Positions 1 through 13,775 of a stretch of 64,000 bases of DNA are shown one piece after another; position 1 is the stretch's first letter; every line of letters begins with the position of its first letter. A model generated the notes under the pieces. That model saw only the letters and a program-made list of their open reading frames with translations, did no database searches and was not told the origin of the DNA. This DNA comes from Heterodera schachtii. Lineage: Eukaryota > Nematoda > Chromadorea > Rhabditida > Heteroderidae. The stretch is from NCBI GenBank assembly GCA_023374025.1, contig SIJG01000030.1, forward strand, positions 1,239,982-1,303,981. The letters run 5' to 3'. Both the position numbers and the translations under genes were made by a program.

Positions 1-376
1 GCCACTATTTTGGCATTTTTTGGAAAATTTCCCAAAAAATGTAATAAAAACGAAAAATACACCCCTAAAAATCGACCAAACTTTTCAAAAAATACACCCC
101 CTAAGAATCGACCTAAAAATTTTCAAAATACACTCCTAAGATTTGGAAAAATTTCACAAAAATTCTTCCTCAATTTTTTTTTTTGCAACTGCAACCAGTG
201 AACAAAATTGTTTGCCTTAATTTTAAATTATTTTCAAATTAAAAAACAGATATTTAAAAAATTACACCCCTAAATTTGGAACTTTTGCCACTATTTTTGC
301 CACTATTTTGGCATTTTTTTTGTCACTATTTAGTTAATTATTTTGGGATTTTTTATCACTAAAAATCCCATCCCTA
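1..376. mobile_element. hAT-like miniature element, left end outside window
   Basis: The segment ends in CATCCCTA at 369-376, the inverted form of a TAGGG-type end, followed by ctaattag. Its interior (about 35-75) contains the phrase aaaaatacacccctaaa, which recurs at 25318-25335 inside a complete element with an 8-bp target duplication. The phrase ccactattttggcattttt recurs within the segment. The small open frame at 10-201 is lysine/asparagine-rich low-complexity sequence and is not a gene. The other end and any target duplication lie beyond base 1, so assignment to the hAT superfamily rests on similarity to the 25 kb copy. Confidence 0.45.
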
Positions 377-410
377 CTAATTAGATAGATAGTTAATTTT
401 GTTTGTAATA

Positions 411-925
411 GGCTAATCGATAACCGTTCTTCTTTTTTACCCCCCCCCCCCCCCTCGTCCCTTCGTTGCGTTGACGAACAACAGCGTACAAAAATTTATT
501 TACCTCTCCCTACCGAACACACATTTTTCTCTCAGGAAAATCGAATGAACAGCTATTAAATGGCCATAAAATTGGCCATTACGTTATCGATTTGGCTCAA
601 AAGAATTACTTCATTTTTTGTTATTAAAATAAAAATATTATTTTAAATCCTCCTTTTTTATTTAAATATTTCTTATTCTTTGAAAATAATTATTGTCTAA
701 TTTATTTTTATTCGCTAGGCGCAAAATTTGGTTATTATTCTCACTTATTAATTTTAATATCCCTTTTAGTTTTTTATTTAATTTTTAATGCGCCATCAAA
801 AATTGACAAAATTTTACGCGTTTATTTTATTGTATAAAAATTTAATTCGAATATTTCTTATCAAAAAAACAATATTTTCACATTTGAATTATTTAGCCTT
901 TGTTACTGCATTTCATTCATTTTAA
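411..925 (+). repeat. Left arm of window-scale diverged inverted repeat
   Basis: Reading forward here and on the reverse strand of 62375-62755 gives the same order of landmarks: a long C run, acagcgtacaaaaattt, ctcaggaaaa, a block around aatggccataaaattggcc, atcgat, ggctc, tttattttattg followed by ataaaaatttaa, aaaaacaata, and tagccttt. Spacing is conserved but many bases differ. This could be two old copies of a dispersed repeat or the arms of one ancient inversion or element. No coding frame is visible. Confidence 0.7.
440..454 (+). repeat. Poly(C) run of 15
   Basis: Uninterrupted C run in otherwise AT-rich DNA, at the same position in the repeat as the 13-G run at 62714-62726 in the inverted partner. 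Confidence 0.95.
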
Positions 926-3900
926 TTTTCACAATTAATTACAGCAAAAAAAATTATTAAAGTTATTAGTGTTTTTTATATTATATTAAAAAGATTATAT
1001 ATATTAACTTATTGCCCTTCAATTAATTGTGGCTAGTCTCAAACAGTTTCATAATTCCCAGCTCAAAACTATGTGCTAAGAGATACCAAAAATTACAATA
1101 ATAAAGATTAATTGAAATATTCTTAATATAAAATTTAAGAAAAAGCAAACAAAAAATATGCTAAAGAAAATACAGAAAATTAAAATGAAATAAATTGAAA
1201 TTAAATAAAATATTTTATATAATTAAAAACTAAAGCATGCGTTAAAAAAAACTACAGATCCTGCTGCATTGATTAATTATCATTTCGATATTAATTATTT
1301 GACTCTTTTTAGAATTACTTTATTAACTCTTAAAAACAATGTATTCAAATATTAATACATCAAAATACCGTACATTCCTGACTACAACACATCGTATCCT
1401 ATTGAACGATATAATAAATATATACATATAAACTTTTGCGAACAATTAATAATTAATATAATTTTAACAAATAAATATCAATATTTAATTGCAAATACTT
1501 TCACATATAAAAAATATGGATTAAAGTAAAATTATCAAATGAAAAAGGAAAAATTCTAGTTAAATACAATTTAAAGGAAAACGCAAAGTTTCGATTTGAA
1601 TAATTTTTTTAATATTTTGTTGCTTTTATTTTAATTTCTATAATTTTTGGGCTTGACAAATATAAACATCTAAGCCTTTTTAAATTTAATTAAATGCAAA
1701 AATAATGTAACGGCAATAATGTCTAATTTTTTGAATGGAGGAATAAATCTAATTTCAACAGAATATAATTACAAGTAAAATAACAGATAAAATTATTAAA
1801 ATTTGATAAAAAGATTTTATATAGATTATTAATATAAGACAAAAACCTAAATTTTTTAATGCTTTTCTATTATAAGAAATATTACTTTATTTTTTTCAAT
1901 ATCTAAAAGTTTATGTGTTTATGAAACAAACACCATTACTGCAGCAGCAAAAAGCTGGTATTAAGGAAGAATGACTAATTTTAATTACCATTACGAGTGT
2001 AAAGCGATAATAAAATTTTAAAGTTTTAAATTTACTTTTATAATTAATGCAGTTGGTAATTAAAAAAATAATTTCCTTAAGATTAGTATAACTATTTATT
2101 TTAAAAGCACATAAATAAAAAAGTTTTATAAATCAAATAATAGTACATTTTATGTATTTTATTTTATTATAATTCAAATATCCCTTTATTAAATTCCATT
2201 ATTCGAAATTAATTTAAATTATTAGTTATTCATTAGGTGAAAAATTAAATTAAATTTATTAAATTACTTTACATAAAAAATAAAATAGCAACTCTAAATT
2301 TAACAGATTATAAATATTTAGTAATCAAAGTTTAAATATGACACGTAGAAAACAAGGTTATTAAATCATTTTTGAATAAATAAATGTTAAAAAATTATTT
2401 ACGATATAAAATTCAGAAATGTTATAAAAAATTAAACTTTTGCGCTATTTCATCATACCGTAGCCAATATATCATTAGTAATCTTAAATTTAGTAAATTT
2501 TAAACTATATTCAATAACAATTTAAAAATATAGAAATTTAGCGCACCAAAAACGCTATAAACTCACATTTCACATCAAGATATAAAAGCAAATAATTGAG
2601 ACCCATAACACGCTTAAAAATTTTTAAAGCATAATGTAGTTTAAACTTAATAGTTTCGATAATTTTATTCCTAATAGAATAACTGAAAATACTAATAAAA
2701 ATATTCCTTATTAAAAATATTAGAAAAATATTCGAAATCAAAAATAAAGAAACTATATCCAGAACGTTGAAAATTTGTATTTTAAACAAAAAATTGAATG
2801 CCAATTTTAAATTAACTAATAATAGAATAATTTGTTAAATTAATTTTTTGCTTTTTGACACCATTGCCTACGTTGTTTTTATCATTGAAGTAAAATATTT
2901 TTTTGAATTAAATAATTAAATTGAAGTAAAACTTAATTAGTTTTTAAACAACAAATTATATGCTAAAGTCATACATAGCATTTTGGGTTTTTCATCTATT
3001 AAAATTTATATTAATATGGAATAAATTATTATTCATTCTGATTCGCTTTAATAAATAATTTTTATATTTATACTTCTCTAACGTGCTGGGTTGTTTCCTA
3101 AATTCGCCAGGGCGTTCCCTAAAAACCGCCAAGTTGTAGAAAAAACAAAATCTTAGACATATAAATTTATAACTTGGTCTATTTTTCAACAATGAATATT
3201 TCATGTTTTCATTCAATAGTTCAAGGTGTTCTCTACAAGATATTATTTTCAAAAATTTAAATAATATAAAAAAAGTTTTGGTTAATAAATTCAACAAAAT
3301 CTTATTTCGGAATCTTTTGTCTTTAATTTTTTTTAAACTCTGAAATTTTTTGAAATTTTAAAGATAAACAGAATAAATAGTACACTCGAAATTCTAAAGT
3401 CATTAAAATGCACTAAGTTAAAATGAATTTATATATTCGATAATCCTAAGAATTCTATATTTACGATTAATATTTCCAAAAATTTGCTCTAGTTTAAAAA
3501 AAGTTCAGAAAAAAATTTTATTTTGGCACGACCTCCTTGTTTTGTGATTATTCTGTTATTTGAAAATAAAAATGCAAAAATGAATAATTTTTTGAATTAC
3601 ATATTGTTTTTTATTGATGCGAATATTTGAATTAATTTGTTTTTATAAAAATATTACATTTTGTTTCATTTTCTTGAGTTAAAATACCCCAAAATTTCAG
3701 TGAAAATTTTTATAAAAATGGGCTCAAGCAAAATGTTGATTTTTTTGTGTCCAAATGCTGATTTAAAAATTTTCAGTTTCAAGCCCTGGATTTTGAAAAA
3801 AAACTTGGCCACTATGTTTTTAAGTGATTTCTTGCAGTCTGTGCAAATCACATATATTTAAGTAAAAAATATATTTCTTTTTATAAAGTAAATATTTATT

Positions 3901-5156
3901 GTATCTTGTCATTATTTTGATAATGATTATTTCAATTATCTTATTGATTTTTTTATTTTTTTATTAAAAAGATAAATAAATTAAAAAAAATCTTTTATCA
4001 ATCCAATATTTTGCTTTAATTATTTATATAATTGAAAGGATGCATTTGTGTCCAAAGAATATTTTTTGTTTTATAGGATATAGATTTTTAAATTATTCTT
4101 AAAGATAATTATTTAATTTTATTTAGAAAGATTTTAAATAATTTTTTTTTAATCTTAAAAATGAAAGTTTTATCGAGATTGATAATTTTCTATTGTCTTG
4201 GATCGTTTCTGAGACAGATTCAAATCTGTTGGTTTTCATTCTTTTATAATATACAAATTATTACATACTTTTATGAAATTTTACTAAACATAAGCGGGTT
4301 CATTCATGAATTTTTATTTTATTTTTGTATCTAGTGATAATTAAAATTAAATTAATATTTATCTAATTTAATAGCCGAGGTTGTTTTTGTATGTTTAAGT
4401 CTATATTATGTGATTGGATATCTTATAAAAAATATAAATATACAACGAATTTAATTAACTATTATTTGTTTTTGTTTTGGTATTTTTTTTCTTTATCATT
4501 TTTTTACTTGAATCTTTTTTGTGTTTTGTTTTTTATGTTATAAAATAGACCCAAAAATGAAAAGTTTGACAAGCGTTTAACGGGAAACCATTTACAATTG
4601 TTTTAAATTGCAAAAAATTAATTCTCCTTATATATCGTGTTTTTATTAGATTATAAAAAATTATTTAGCAAAATTTTGTTTATTTTTTTTACTAAATTAT
4701 TTTCAAAAAGAATATTCTTCATATATAACTTTAAATGAGTTTATTTAGCGAAAAAAGTTAACTTAATTTGTTGAAAAATACTTGCATAATATTGCAATTT
4801 ATTATTCTCGTAAAAGATGCCTAAATACATGGTATTCAAATTCCTGATTTGATTATTTTTAACTTTGGGTCTTTAAGTTTTAAGTATTATTTTGACTATA
4901 TTAAAATAATGGCTTGTATTTTTTGAAATCATTTTAAATAAATTTTTTCTACTTATACATTTATTTTGTTTTTGTCTTTAAGTTTTATGAAATTTTAATG
5001 TTTCTTTTATTTTAAATTTATAAAAAAAATTTTTATTATGGCTAAAATGCTAATGATAAAAATGTTTAAATATGTAACTTCAAATAATTATTTTATTTTA
5101 TATTTATTGAATTATTACTTAGTTCACTTTTGATACATTTTAGCTTCAATAATTGT
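926..5156. other. AT-rich non-coding stretch
   Basis: Long runs of A and T with frequent stops in all frames. The short frames at 2538-2804 and 2992-3297 are low-complexity and lack recognisable domains. The only structure I could support is a transposon-end-like segment at 3083-3135, listed separately. Confidence 0.7.
3083..3135 (+). repeat. Solo transposon end of the GTGCTGGGT type
   Basis: GTGCTGGGTTGTTTCCTAAA followed by a GC-richer stretch with two cgcc words. This matches the start of the foldback element at 10924 (GTGCTGGGTCGTTTCGTAAA) at most positions. No matching inverted end was found in the next few hundred bases, so this looks like a truncated or decayed copy. Confidence 0.5.
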
Positions 5157-5276
5157 TCAAGAGTCAAAGTCCTCTTTACAAATGAGACAAATAAAGCGAT
5201 TACAATCCAAATTGAATGCCTGAAAATCACGTCGCAGTTTAAACTTTAATGAGAATGTAGTCTTGCACTGTCCACA
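5157..5276 (-). pseudogene. Zinc-finger exon relic
   Basis: Reading the minus strand gives 39 codons before a TGA. They include CGQCKTTFSLKFK and FNLDCNRFICLICKEDF, so two CxxC pairs each followed by an aromatic residue and a basic stretch, in the style of C2H2 fingers. A stop codon lies two codons upstream, so this is a fragment. Homologous but more damaged copies lie in both arms of the palindrome (37950-38055 minus, 47840-47946 plus), where small deletions break the frame. The second halves of the fingers (His pairs) are not clear. It may be a decayed host gene family or a sequence carried by a repeat. Confidence 0.45.
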
Positions 5277-8200
5277 ATTTTATTTATTAAAAAAATTACG
5301 TAATATAATATCTTTTATAATTATTTGTGTTTTTTTAATTGTAATAATTTATTTAACCGCGTGTAATTTAATTTTTAAATGTTATAAAATATTTACTAGT
5401 AAAGAATTTTATATAAATTTATTATTTGATAAACATTTATTTATTAAAAATTCTTGATTTTATAGATGTCACTTATGATAGTTATTTTTACTTATATCAC
5501 CTTTTAATTAAATTAATTATTTAAAAATAAGAGCAAATCATTGTAATTTTTTTAGAAATTTTTTCTGCTTAAAAAAATTTACATTGTTTCTTATTTTTTG
5601 ATTCATATTTAAATTTTAAGTTATGGAAAAATTTAATTTTATTATTGTTTTAATTGAATATTGTACAGATTTTCTTCAGTGTAGGCAGAACATATTTTTA
5701 TTAAATTATTATTACTTAAATAAAACCAACATTAATATATATCATTATAAGTTTTATAAAATAGATTTATTAGGTTTCTTATTGATTTATTTTTGAAAAA
5801 TATATTGAGTGCATTTATAAAAAGAACTATTATGATTTCTTGAGCGTTAATTGAATTTTAAAATTAAAATTTATTAAGCTATTTCCTTAGAATGGTTTTC
5901 TCTTAATAAAAAAATATTTGCGAAACGAAGAATTTTGTGTTCACTATATAAAAATTTATTAAATTAAACTTTTAAATAAATTTCAATACTTTGTATATTT
6001 ATCCTTTCAAGTTTACATGTATTTTAAGAGTAAATACTTCAAAGCAGTCTCACTTATTAGATTGTTTAACTAATATTTTGTTGATTGAATAATTTTTTTT
6101 ATAATGATTAATTAAATTTTGATTTTTGGATTAATTTTTTATAGTATTTGTTTTTTTTTTAATTTGTTGGCAAGAATATTTATTGTGTTATGTTAGATGA
6201 TACTTATTTTGAATAATAAAAGTTAAGGACTTTGAACATGTGCTATATATATACATTATTGTTGGAACATTGATTAAAGTTAATCTTAAATAATTTAAAC
6301 AAAAAAATATTTGGTTCCATGCTATAATCATTAGCCCGCAAAATTAATTAAACAATAGATTATAAAAAAGTGGTTTAACGCTGTTATCAAAACAACTGCT
6401 GTATACATCCCAACACAAATACAAGAATTTCGAACATCCTAAAAAATAAAAAATAAATTAAAATTTAAAAATTATTGAAAAACTTTTAGAAAGTAATTAG
6501 TGAGGAATAAGGAGAAATCAAAATTAGGGGCAGCGCGTGAAATTAATTTTATTTATTTCTTGTAAAAACATACAGACCAAGTGTTTCCAGGAATCCTTTA
6601 AAATGAAATTTATTTTATATTTAATTAGATATATAACTTTAAAATAAATAACAGTAAATAAATCAGTAATTAAAAATCAAAAAATTGAAAGTTAATATAT
6701 TTATTAAAAACTAACAAATTAAAAATGTAAATTAAAAAATTAAATCGCTACTAAATTAAACAAAAAAGATAAAAATATTTAATTGAAAGCGCAATTTCAA
6801 AAAGTGTATTGAATTGAAGCATAAATTATTTCCAATTAAATATTGTATTGCTTTGTCTTATGTAAACAGTCGAATAACACTCCCCAATTTCGAGTTGAAG
6901 CAAAAGAAAATTGATTAATTTCCTATTAATATAAAAACGTAAACTCAATATTTTTTAATAAATCAATTTACATTTTTTGAAATAAAAAAGTAATAAAACC
7001 CAAAACCTAATTCATAAAGCATTAAATATAAACATTATAGTTAAAAAAAAAATTAATTCAAAGAAAATAACTAATTTAAAAAAAAGGTATAAAAATAAAT
7101 TTAAAAAGATACATCGTAAAATTCCAAATTTATGATCCTACAAAAATATAATAATTCAAAATAAAATAAAAATGCATGCTCTTTGAATAAAAATAATTAA
7201 ATTAAAAATTTAGCAAATAAAGAATGAAAGTAATCCCCATAGACTGGGATAGTGCATATTTTTCTAATTAAAATTTATCTATTAAAAATTAATTCTGTTG
7301 ACAATTATGTGCGTGAAGAAAGATGCTTCACGTGAAATTTGAATTGTAATATCTTTATTGTGAATAAAATAATTATAATCAAATATTAAAATACAATTTG
7401 GCAAAAAATGTAACTCATTATGTTAACCGAAATAATACTTGTACGAAGAACATGCTTATATATCAATTTTTAATTTTATTGAAAATTTAATAATTAATTA
7501 TCTTCTTTGAGGGATACTAACACAATAATATATTAAATAATTTAATTTACTCAGCTTAGCGCAGAATATTTTAAATAATGTTAAAAATTGGAAGCAATTT
7601 AATACCCTTGCTCAAGAATAGATAAAATATAAGAATTACTATTAGCTGCTATGATTAAAAATAACTTTTTTAAATCTTTATTAAAATTAAATTTTACGGT
7701 CCGCGAAATACAAAAACAAAATAAAATGTTTTTTTGAGTATGAATCTAATAAACATAAACAAACAATACTTATTATTATTATTCTTATTATTAGAAATTA
7801 CAATAGCTCTTTGAATTAAATGTAATATAAAATTTAATATTTATCAGCAATCTTCCCGCCTAAGAATTTACATTAAAAAATAATCAAATAAAATATGCTT
7901 TATGTCCCATTATTATTATTTAATTTATTTTAAATACAGGTAAAATTGATCATATCATTTTTATCAATAAGCGCGTGTAAAAAAAATGCGCGTAACTTAA
8001 ATAAATAAATATAAAAGCAAGATAATTCCATTATTTTCGTAAGTTAAATTTATGTGAAGCTTAAACTTGAAAATGAGATAAATTAATTGAAGAGCCGAAA
8101 CTTCAAAGTTAGCAAACGACAAATAACACAAACCAGCGTTGGGCTATTTAGATCGATACAGGATTTTGAAATGGAATTTTTTTTTATTACCCATTAAAAT

Positions 8201-8560
8201 AAGAATTCCAAAATGAGATGATATACCAAAAAAATTCATTATGAATGGTTATAATTCAATTAAATTGATTAAAGAATGTTAATGCATCGGCTTGAGATAA
8301 TTAGTAGTAATCTGATATTTAAAACCTAATAAAATGTAACCATTTGATTAACGTCAACGCTTTATTTTTTATATATATATGCTTTAACAATTTATTAACA
8401 AAAAATTCTTTTTTTGTATAATCTTTATTACAGAAAAGAGGTCTTATTCCTGTGATAATAATTAACTAACTAATTATAAACAATAATTATTAAACAAATC
8501 AAAATTGATATGGTTTAAAATCAATTAATATGTAATTGCAAAAATGAAAAAATTATTTTA
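5277..8560. other. AT-rich non-coding stretch
   Basis: No convincing gene. The 64-codon frame at 5263-5457 is a hydrophobic AT-composition product. Positions about 6045-6110 (around agattgtttaactaatattttgtt) resemble 53050-53115 in the same orientation, so a diverged dispersed repeat is present. Confidence 0.65.
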
Positions 8561-8653
8561 TCATTCCTTTTTAGATGGTTCTATTTATTTATTATTTTTT
8601 GTATTTTTATTTTAATTTAGAACTTATAGAATTGCTATTAAGTCGAGTTGCCG
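8561..8653 (+). repeat. Inverted repeat arm A
   Basis: Begins tcattcctttttagatggtt and ends near aagtcgagttgcc. The reverse complement of 10159-10257 reads the same way with scattered substitutions and small indels, including gaacttat, gaattgctatta and cgagttgcc. The arms are separated by about 1.5 kb of AT-rich DNA. Confidence 0.75.
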
Positions 8654-10158
8654 CTTTCATTACCTTTAAACTACCTTTATGTTCGACCATTCGGTCAAAA
8701 AATTACAAAGAATTTTACCTGAATTTTTATTAAAAGCTTTATTAATATTTTCTTATTGATACCAAAAATAATTCATTTACCATATTTCATTTTAATTGAA
8801 TTTCCTTAGAAAGAATACAGCCTTATAGCAATTATGTTAGTTTAAACCCATTGCTTTTTAAATTCTATCAGTCTCTATTATGTTTTTAAGTATTCTATAA
8901 TTTTAGTTGGTTTATGCTTGACTAATTTAGTTTTAATTAATTAATCAATTTATTATTTATTACTAATGTACTTTTTCGGGTATCTTAAAATTCTAAAATA
9001 AAATCTAGCAAGAATTTTTGGAAAATTATTTTATAAACGCCATTGACTGTTTTCCCCACAAGAAAGGCACGGATAAAGAAAAATTTAACTGGTAAATTTA
9101 AACGTTTAAAATAATATATTTTTAAAAATTTTTAAATAAATATAAAATTGCAACTTCAATATAATGTTTGGAAATTAATTTGAGATTTTTTATATTAAAG
9201 AAAAGAAATACTCTTTTACTTTTAAAATTATCCGTTTCATGTGCACCTAACACAATCGAAAAAGTTTTATATTGTTGAAATTTAAAATTATTTTAAACAC
9301 AAAAATAATTGTTGAATTGTATAACTTGCTGAAAAAACAAAAAAATAAGGTAATTTTAATTAAAAAAAGAAAGCAGGTATTTTATAAAAAAAATTATATT
9401 ACTTAATAATTATTTATAAATAATTGTTTTTAACTTAAAATAAATTAATATACATGATAAAATAATTATTTTAATTAAAACAACTCAAAAAGTTTTTCTA
9501 TAATTTAAAATTCTATAAAAAATAACGAAATTATACCAGGAAGTTAGTTGCAAATCCAGTTTACCAATTGGACAAATACATCGTCCGTGTTACAGACAAC
9601 AAAAGACGAGAAAAAAATAAAATAAAAATCCACTTTTCTTTATAATAAACGAAAATAATTCATCCTATATGTTTTAGCCTATCAATAAATATAAAACTTA
9701 AAGCATAAGAATTGAAAATAGAATTACAAGAAAATTGAAAAGTTTAATCGAAAGTACATTCATTCTAGAAACATAAATGTTCAATATTTTTAACCTATTA
9801 ATGGAAGCATAAAATTTTAATTAGGTTCCAAAAAATATCAAACTATTTTATATTATAAAATGAAAAAAATTTGAACAAGAACCAAAATGTGGGAACATTT
9901 TTTTTCAAAAATTAAGAGGAACAGGGCGAAAAATCTATAAAAAATGTAATTAAACAATAAAGAAAGATTATATAAATTAACAAAAAAAAAGAAAAAGTAT
10001 TTTAACATTTGGTGCAATTTTAAATTCGTTCAATAAAATGATTTAAACCAATTAGTTTCAAAATAATTTATGATTAATTTGGTCGCTATTTTAAGCTCAT
10101 GGAAAATACAAAAATATAAAAAATAATTAATTTCATTTAAAAATAAAATCATTCACGA
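8654..10158. other. AT-rich spacer between inverted arms
   Basis: No open frame of interest and no further repeat recognised. If the arms are transposon ends, this spacer carries no transposase-like sequence. Confidence 0.6.
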
Positions 10159-10257
10159 GGCAACTCGGCCTAATAGCAATTCAATAAGTTCTAAATAAAA
10201 ATAAAAATACAAAAAATAATAAAATAAATAAACAGAACCATCTGAAAAGGAATGAAA
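10159..10257 (-). repeat. Inverted repeat arm B
   Basis: Partner of 8561-8653 in opposite orientation (gaggcaactcgg through ggaatga). I saw no target duplication flanking the pair, so its origin is uncertain. Confidence 0.75.
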
Positions 10258-10923
10258 ATAGATAAAAATATTAATTATTATTATAATTATAACGAATTAA
10301 ATATATTTTTTGTGTACTTGTCGCTTGTCACGCGCAGACATGTGGTCATTTCAAATTCAGAGACAATTAATAATCAATTCTTACTAAATTTTCAAAATAA
10401 TTTATAAGTAGAATAACATTTGTAGATTCGGTATACAATATTTTCAAGTATAAAGAAAAATATTTGCATAACTAACGAAAATTTGCATATTTATTCAAAC
10501 ACTTCAAGATATAAAGATAAAATTAGTTAATTTTCTTGTGTATCAAGACAAAAAAGCTGAGTAAATTTAAAGCAATTAAAAGAAAAATTCACAAAAATAG
10601 AAAAAACCCATAAATAGTTTCTTAAATTAAATAACGTTATAATGTAAATAATTAGGTAGAAGACGTATGATAGTAGAAAAAAGTAGTTTATTATTCATGA
10701 TTATTCCATATAAAAATTTTTTTATATAACTAATAATTAATTAATAGATTTAATTACGATAAACAATAAGAAATCTAAAAAAAGAAAATCAAAGAATCTA
10801 AATCAAACTTTAATATTATGAAAACAAAAATTTATTTTAAAGATTTAGTGTATCATGGTTCTACGTTTAGAAAAATCTGAACATGCTTCCCATTTATATG
10901 CACCGTCCACTTACCTCGGATCC
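10258..10923. other. AT-rich non-coding stretch
   Basis: Nothing recognisable; frequent stops in all frames. Confidence 0.6.
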
Positions 10924-11287
10924 GTGCTGGGTCGTTTCGTAAAATCCGCCATTTAGCGAAGTTTTCGACAAAACATGATATAACTTTGCTTAAAGGCAAA
11001 CAGATTTTACATTCTTAATATCATTCGACAGCCAAGCTTTTTCTCTATAAGTCTGCTGAATTTGAAAAATTTCAACTTTATAAAAAGTTGAATGAAAATA
11101 AGTATGTTTCTGTCATAACATATGTTAAATTTGATAATTTTATTTAAACTTTTGCAGGCTAATTGAGAAAATGCTTGGCAACCGAATAATACCAAGAATG
11201 TAAAATTTGAATGGCTTTAAGCAAAGCTATGTCATGTTTTGTCGAAAAATTCGCTAAAAATGTGGATTTTACGAAACGACCTAGCAC
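10924..11287. mobile_element. 364 bp foldback element with GTGCTGGGTCG ends
   Basis: The left arm (10924 to about 11041) starts GTGCTGGGTCGTTTCGTAAA. The reverse complement of the right arm (about 11170-11287) starts GTGCTAGGTCGTTTCGTAAA. The two stay alignable for about 115 bp, including ttcgacaaaacatga and tttgcttaaag, leaving a centre of about 130 bp. The 62-codon minus frame spans the centre and is not supported as a gene. I do not see a clean target duplication. The first bases match the ends of the 390 bp element in the palindrome, which has a 9-bp duplication, so a MULE-like relationship is possible. Confidence 0.75.
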
Positions 11288-13775
11288 CACATCACAACAA
11301 TTAATTGGAAATTCTGAAAATGAATTAATTAAGAAACGTAGAAAATTATGTTCAAATTAAAAAAGAAACAAAAAATATATCATGTTGTATTACGACTGTA
11401 TATTAATTTTAAATAAAACCGATTTCCTTATAAAAAAGCGTTTTAAAGCAGAAAAAAAGTCATCGCAAATGAGGAAAATGATCAGTGAAAACAAAAAATG
11501 TTGGAAAAAATCCATTCCGGTGAAAAATGCAAGCCATTTGGATAAAATTTAATCATTTTCATTACATATAGTAAAAATTTTTAATTTCCTTTGATTTTAT
11601 AAAAATTCCCCGTTGTGTCCTTGTAAATCAATATACCCATCCTCGGAAACGAAACATGGATGATGGGAACCCTGATTAAAATTTATTTTAATTTTTGATA
11701 AATTATAAAAAAATTCTTTAATAAAATTTATAAGCAAGTTTACCAAAATTAAATATATACTACCATGATTTTTTAAAATTCTTTATAAAAAATTGAATTC
11801 TAACATTTGTTAACTGTTTAAATTATAATAATTATTTTAAAAGTTTTTAAGCAAATGAACAGTAAATAAATTTGTCTCAAAAGTCATTTGTGATTTTATT
11901 TGTTACAACATTTATATTTAGTAAATAATTATTTAAGTATTTTACTTTTTATATAATAATTTAAATAATATTTATATACATGAACTTGATTGATTTATCG
12001 TTTTTTTATTATAAATTTTTTTTATTATTAATGTGTTTAATTAAGGGCTTGTCACATGCGCTGTTATTCCATTTACTGGTTCCTTTGAAACAGTCTTTTT
12101 TATTTAAAATGTTTGAACAACTTTAATTTGTTATTTGAAGAAATTTTTTTATTTATATTTAATAAATTAACTATTTATTATTTTATGGTATAGGCTTAAT
12201 AATAATTTTATTGAAAGTTTTTCAATAACTATTTAAATTCTCACGGGAGGTGCCAATATGTCGAATCTGTTTTTTCCGGAGATTCCTAAAACAGTCCAGA
12301 CTTCGTTTTTTATATTAAGGTTTTTCAGTTTTCAAAAATTAATTTTGTAATTATGTAATGAATTTGTTGTGTCTTTATATTTATTTTTAAATAAATGTAA
12401 CATGTATTTTATTAAAATGAATTCAAAAAGTAATTAGAATTACTTATTTCTGAAGTTTTAATATTTCAGAAATAAATGCGAGATTCGTTAATCTTTTTTA
12501 ATGTTGGTTTTACTTTTTAGTTTACTAATTATTAATTACTTTTATTTTTATGCGTTTTCTTGTATCATTTAAATTTTTTAAATTCTTTGTTTTTCTTTTT
12601 TTTTCTAATTTCTCCTAATTCTTACGGGCGGTGTAATTTTAAAAATTATATCTTTTTCTAGTAATTACCTTTAGTTGACTTGTTATAATCATATTCTCAT
12701 TACTTTTGAAAAAATTGATTTGATAAAAAAATTTTATTCTATGAATTAATTTTTATTTAATTACATTTTTTTTATCTTAATAATTTTATTTATCGCCAAG
12801 TATCTATCTAAATTATTTGTATTCATCATTCTTTTTCTCGTGTAGCTCTGGAGTACAAACTAAAAGGTTGATACAAATGCTATATTTTAATTATTGTTTT
12901 TTTAATTAATTTTTTGAATTAATTATCTTTTGCTTGTATTTGCAATTTTTTAATATTTGATAATTTTGCATTAAATATTGACTTAATTTTAATATAGCCA
13001 GTATCCAATTGTCATATATATATTTTAAATTTGCTTCAAACCAAGATAGAAAAATGCACTGGTTTGCTTTAATTAATTTATTCTAACACATGTTATCTCA
13101 TTTTTAATGATTAATTGTAATTAACAATTCCTTATGATTCAGTCAATTAAATCAAGCGATTTTTTGTAAAAACCGCATGTTTTGTTTAAATTTCTTTAAA
13201 TATAATTTTATTTTATCATTGTTCAAGTTATTGTTATTATTGATGTGAAAATTAATTATTAGGATTTTCTATTTTTGCTTTTTTATAATTATAACAAAAG
13301 ATCCTTTTTATTAATTATCCACTTGGCGATTTAATGAAACTTTACTAACAAATTGTTAAATATTAATATATTTAAATATTGCCCACTATTAATATTAACA
13401 CAAATTCTAAGATCACTTTAGCAAAAAATATATATTTGTAGATTGTACCTTCATGTTTGAATATTTTAATAGCCTTGTTTTCTAAACAAATAATTTCATG
13501 CTATATAAACGTATTAATATTTCGTCATTTATTCTAGCTTTTTTATTTCATTAATTTTATATAAATCATTTAAGTTAATTATTTTGGGTTTTTTTGCCAC
13601 TAAAAATCCTCGCCCTATTGATTATAGATCAAAAGGTGATTTGTCATGTTGAAATAAAAATATAAAACATTTTTAATAAAATATTATCACAAGCGCTCCA
13701 ATTTAATTATAACTAGCGCAGTAGCGCTCGCTTCGCTCGCGCTCCTCGCGCTAGTCAAAAAAAAATTTTTTTTTT
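11288..13775. other. AT-rich stretch with minor repeats
   Basis: Three small features stand out. At 12856-12893 the phrase aaactaaaaggttgatac recurs at 18682-18717, so the pair flanks the pyrimidine tract in direct orientation. At about 13570-13617 a segment resembles the end of the 1-376 element (ttattttggg, ccactaaaaatcc, ccctat). At 13712-13755 a GC-rich block repeats cgctcg words between inverted actagcgc and gcgctagt. No gene is recognised. Confidence 0.6.
13712..13755. repeat. GC-rich inverted repeat bordering CT tract
   Basis: Outer 8-bp arms actagcgc and gcgctagt are perfect complements. The inside is a set of cgctcg and gcttcgc words. It lies about 20 bp before the start of the 4.5 kb pyrimidine tract. 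A comparable GC hairpin precedes the second tract at 29628-29660. Confidence 0.7.
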
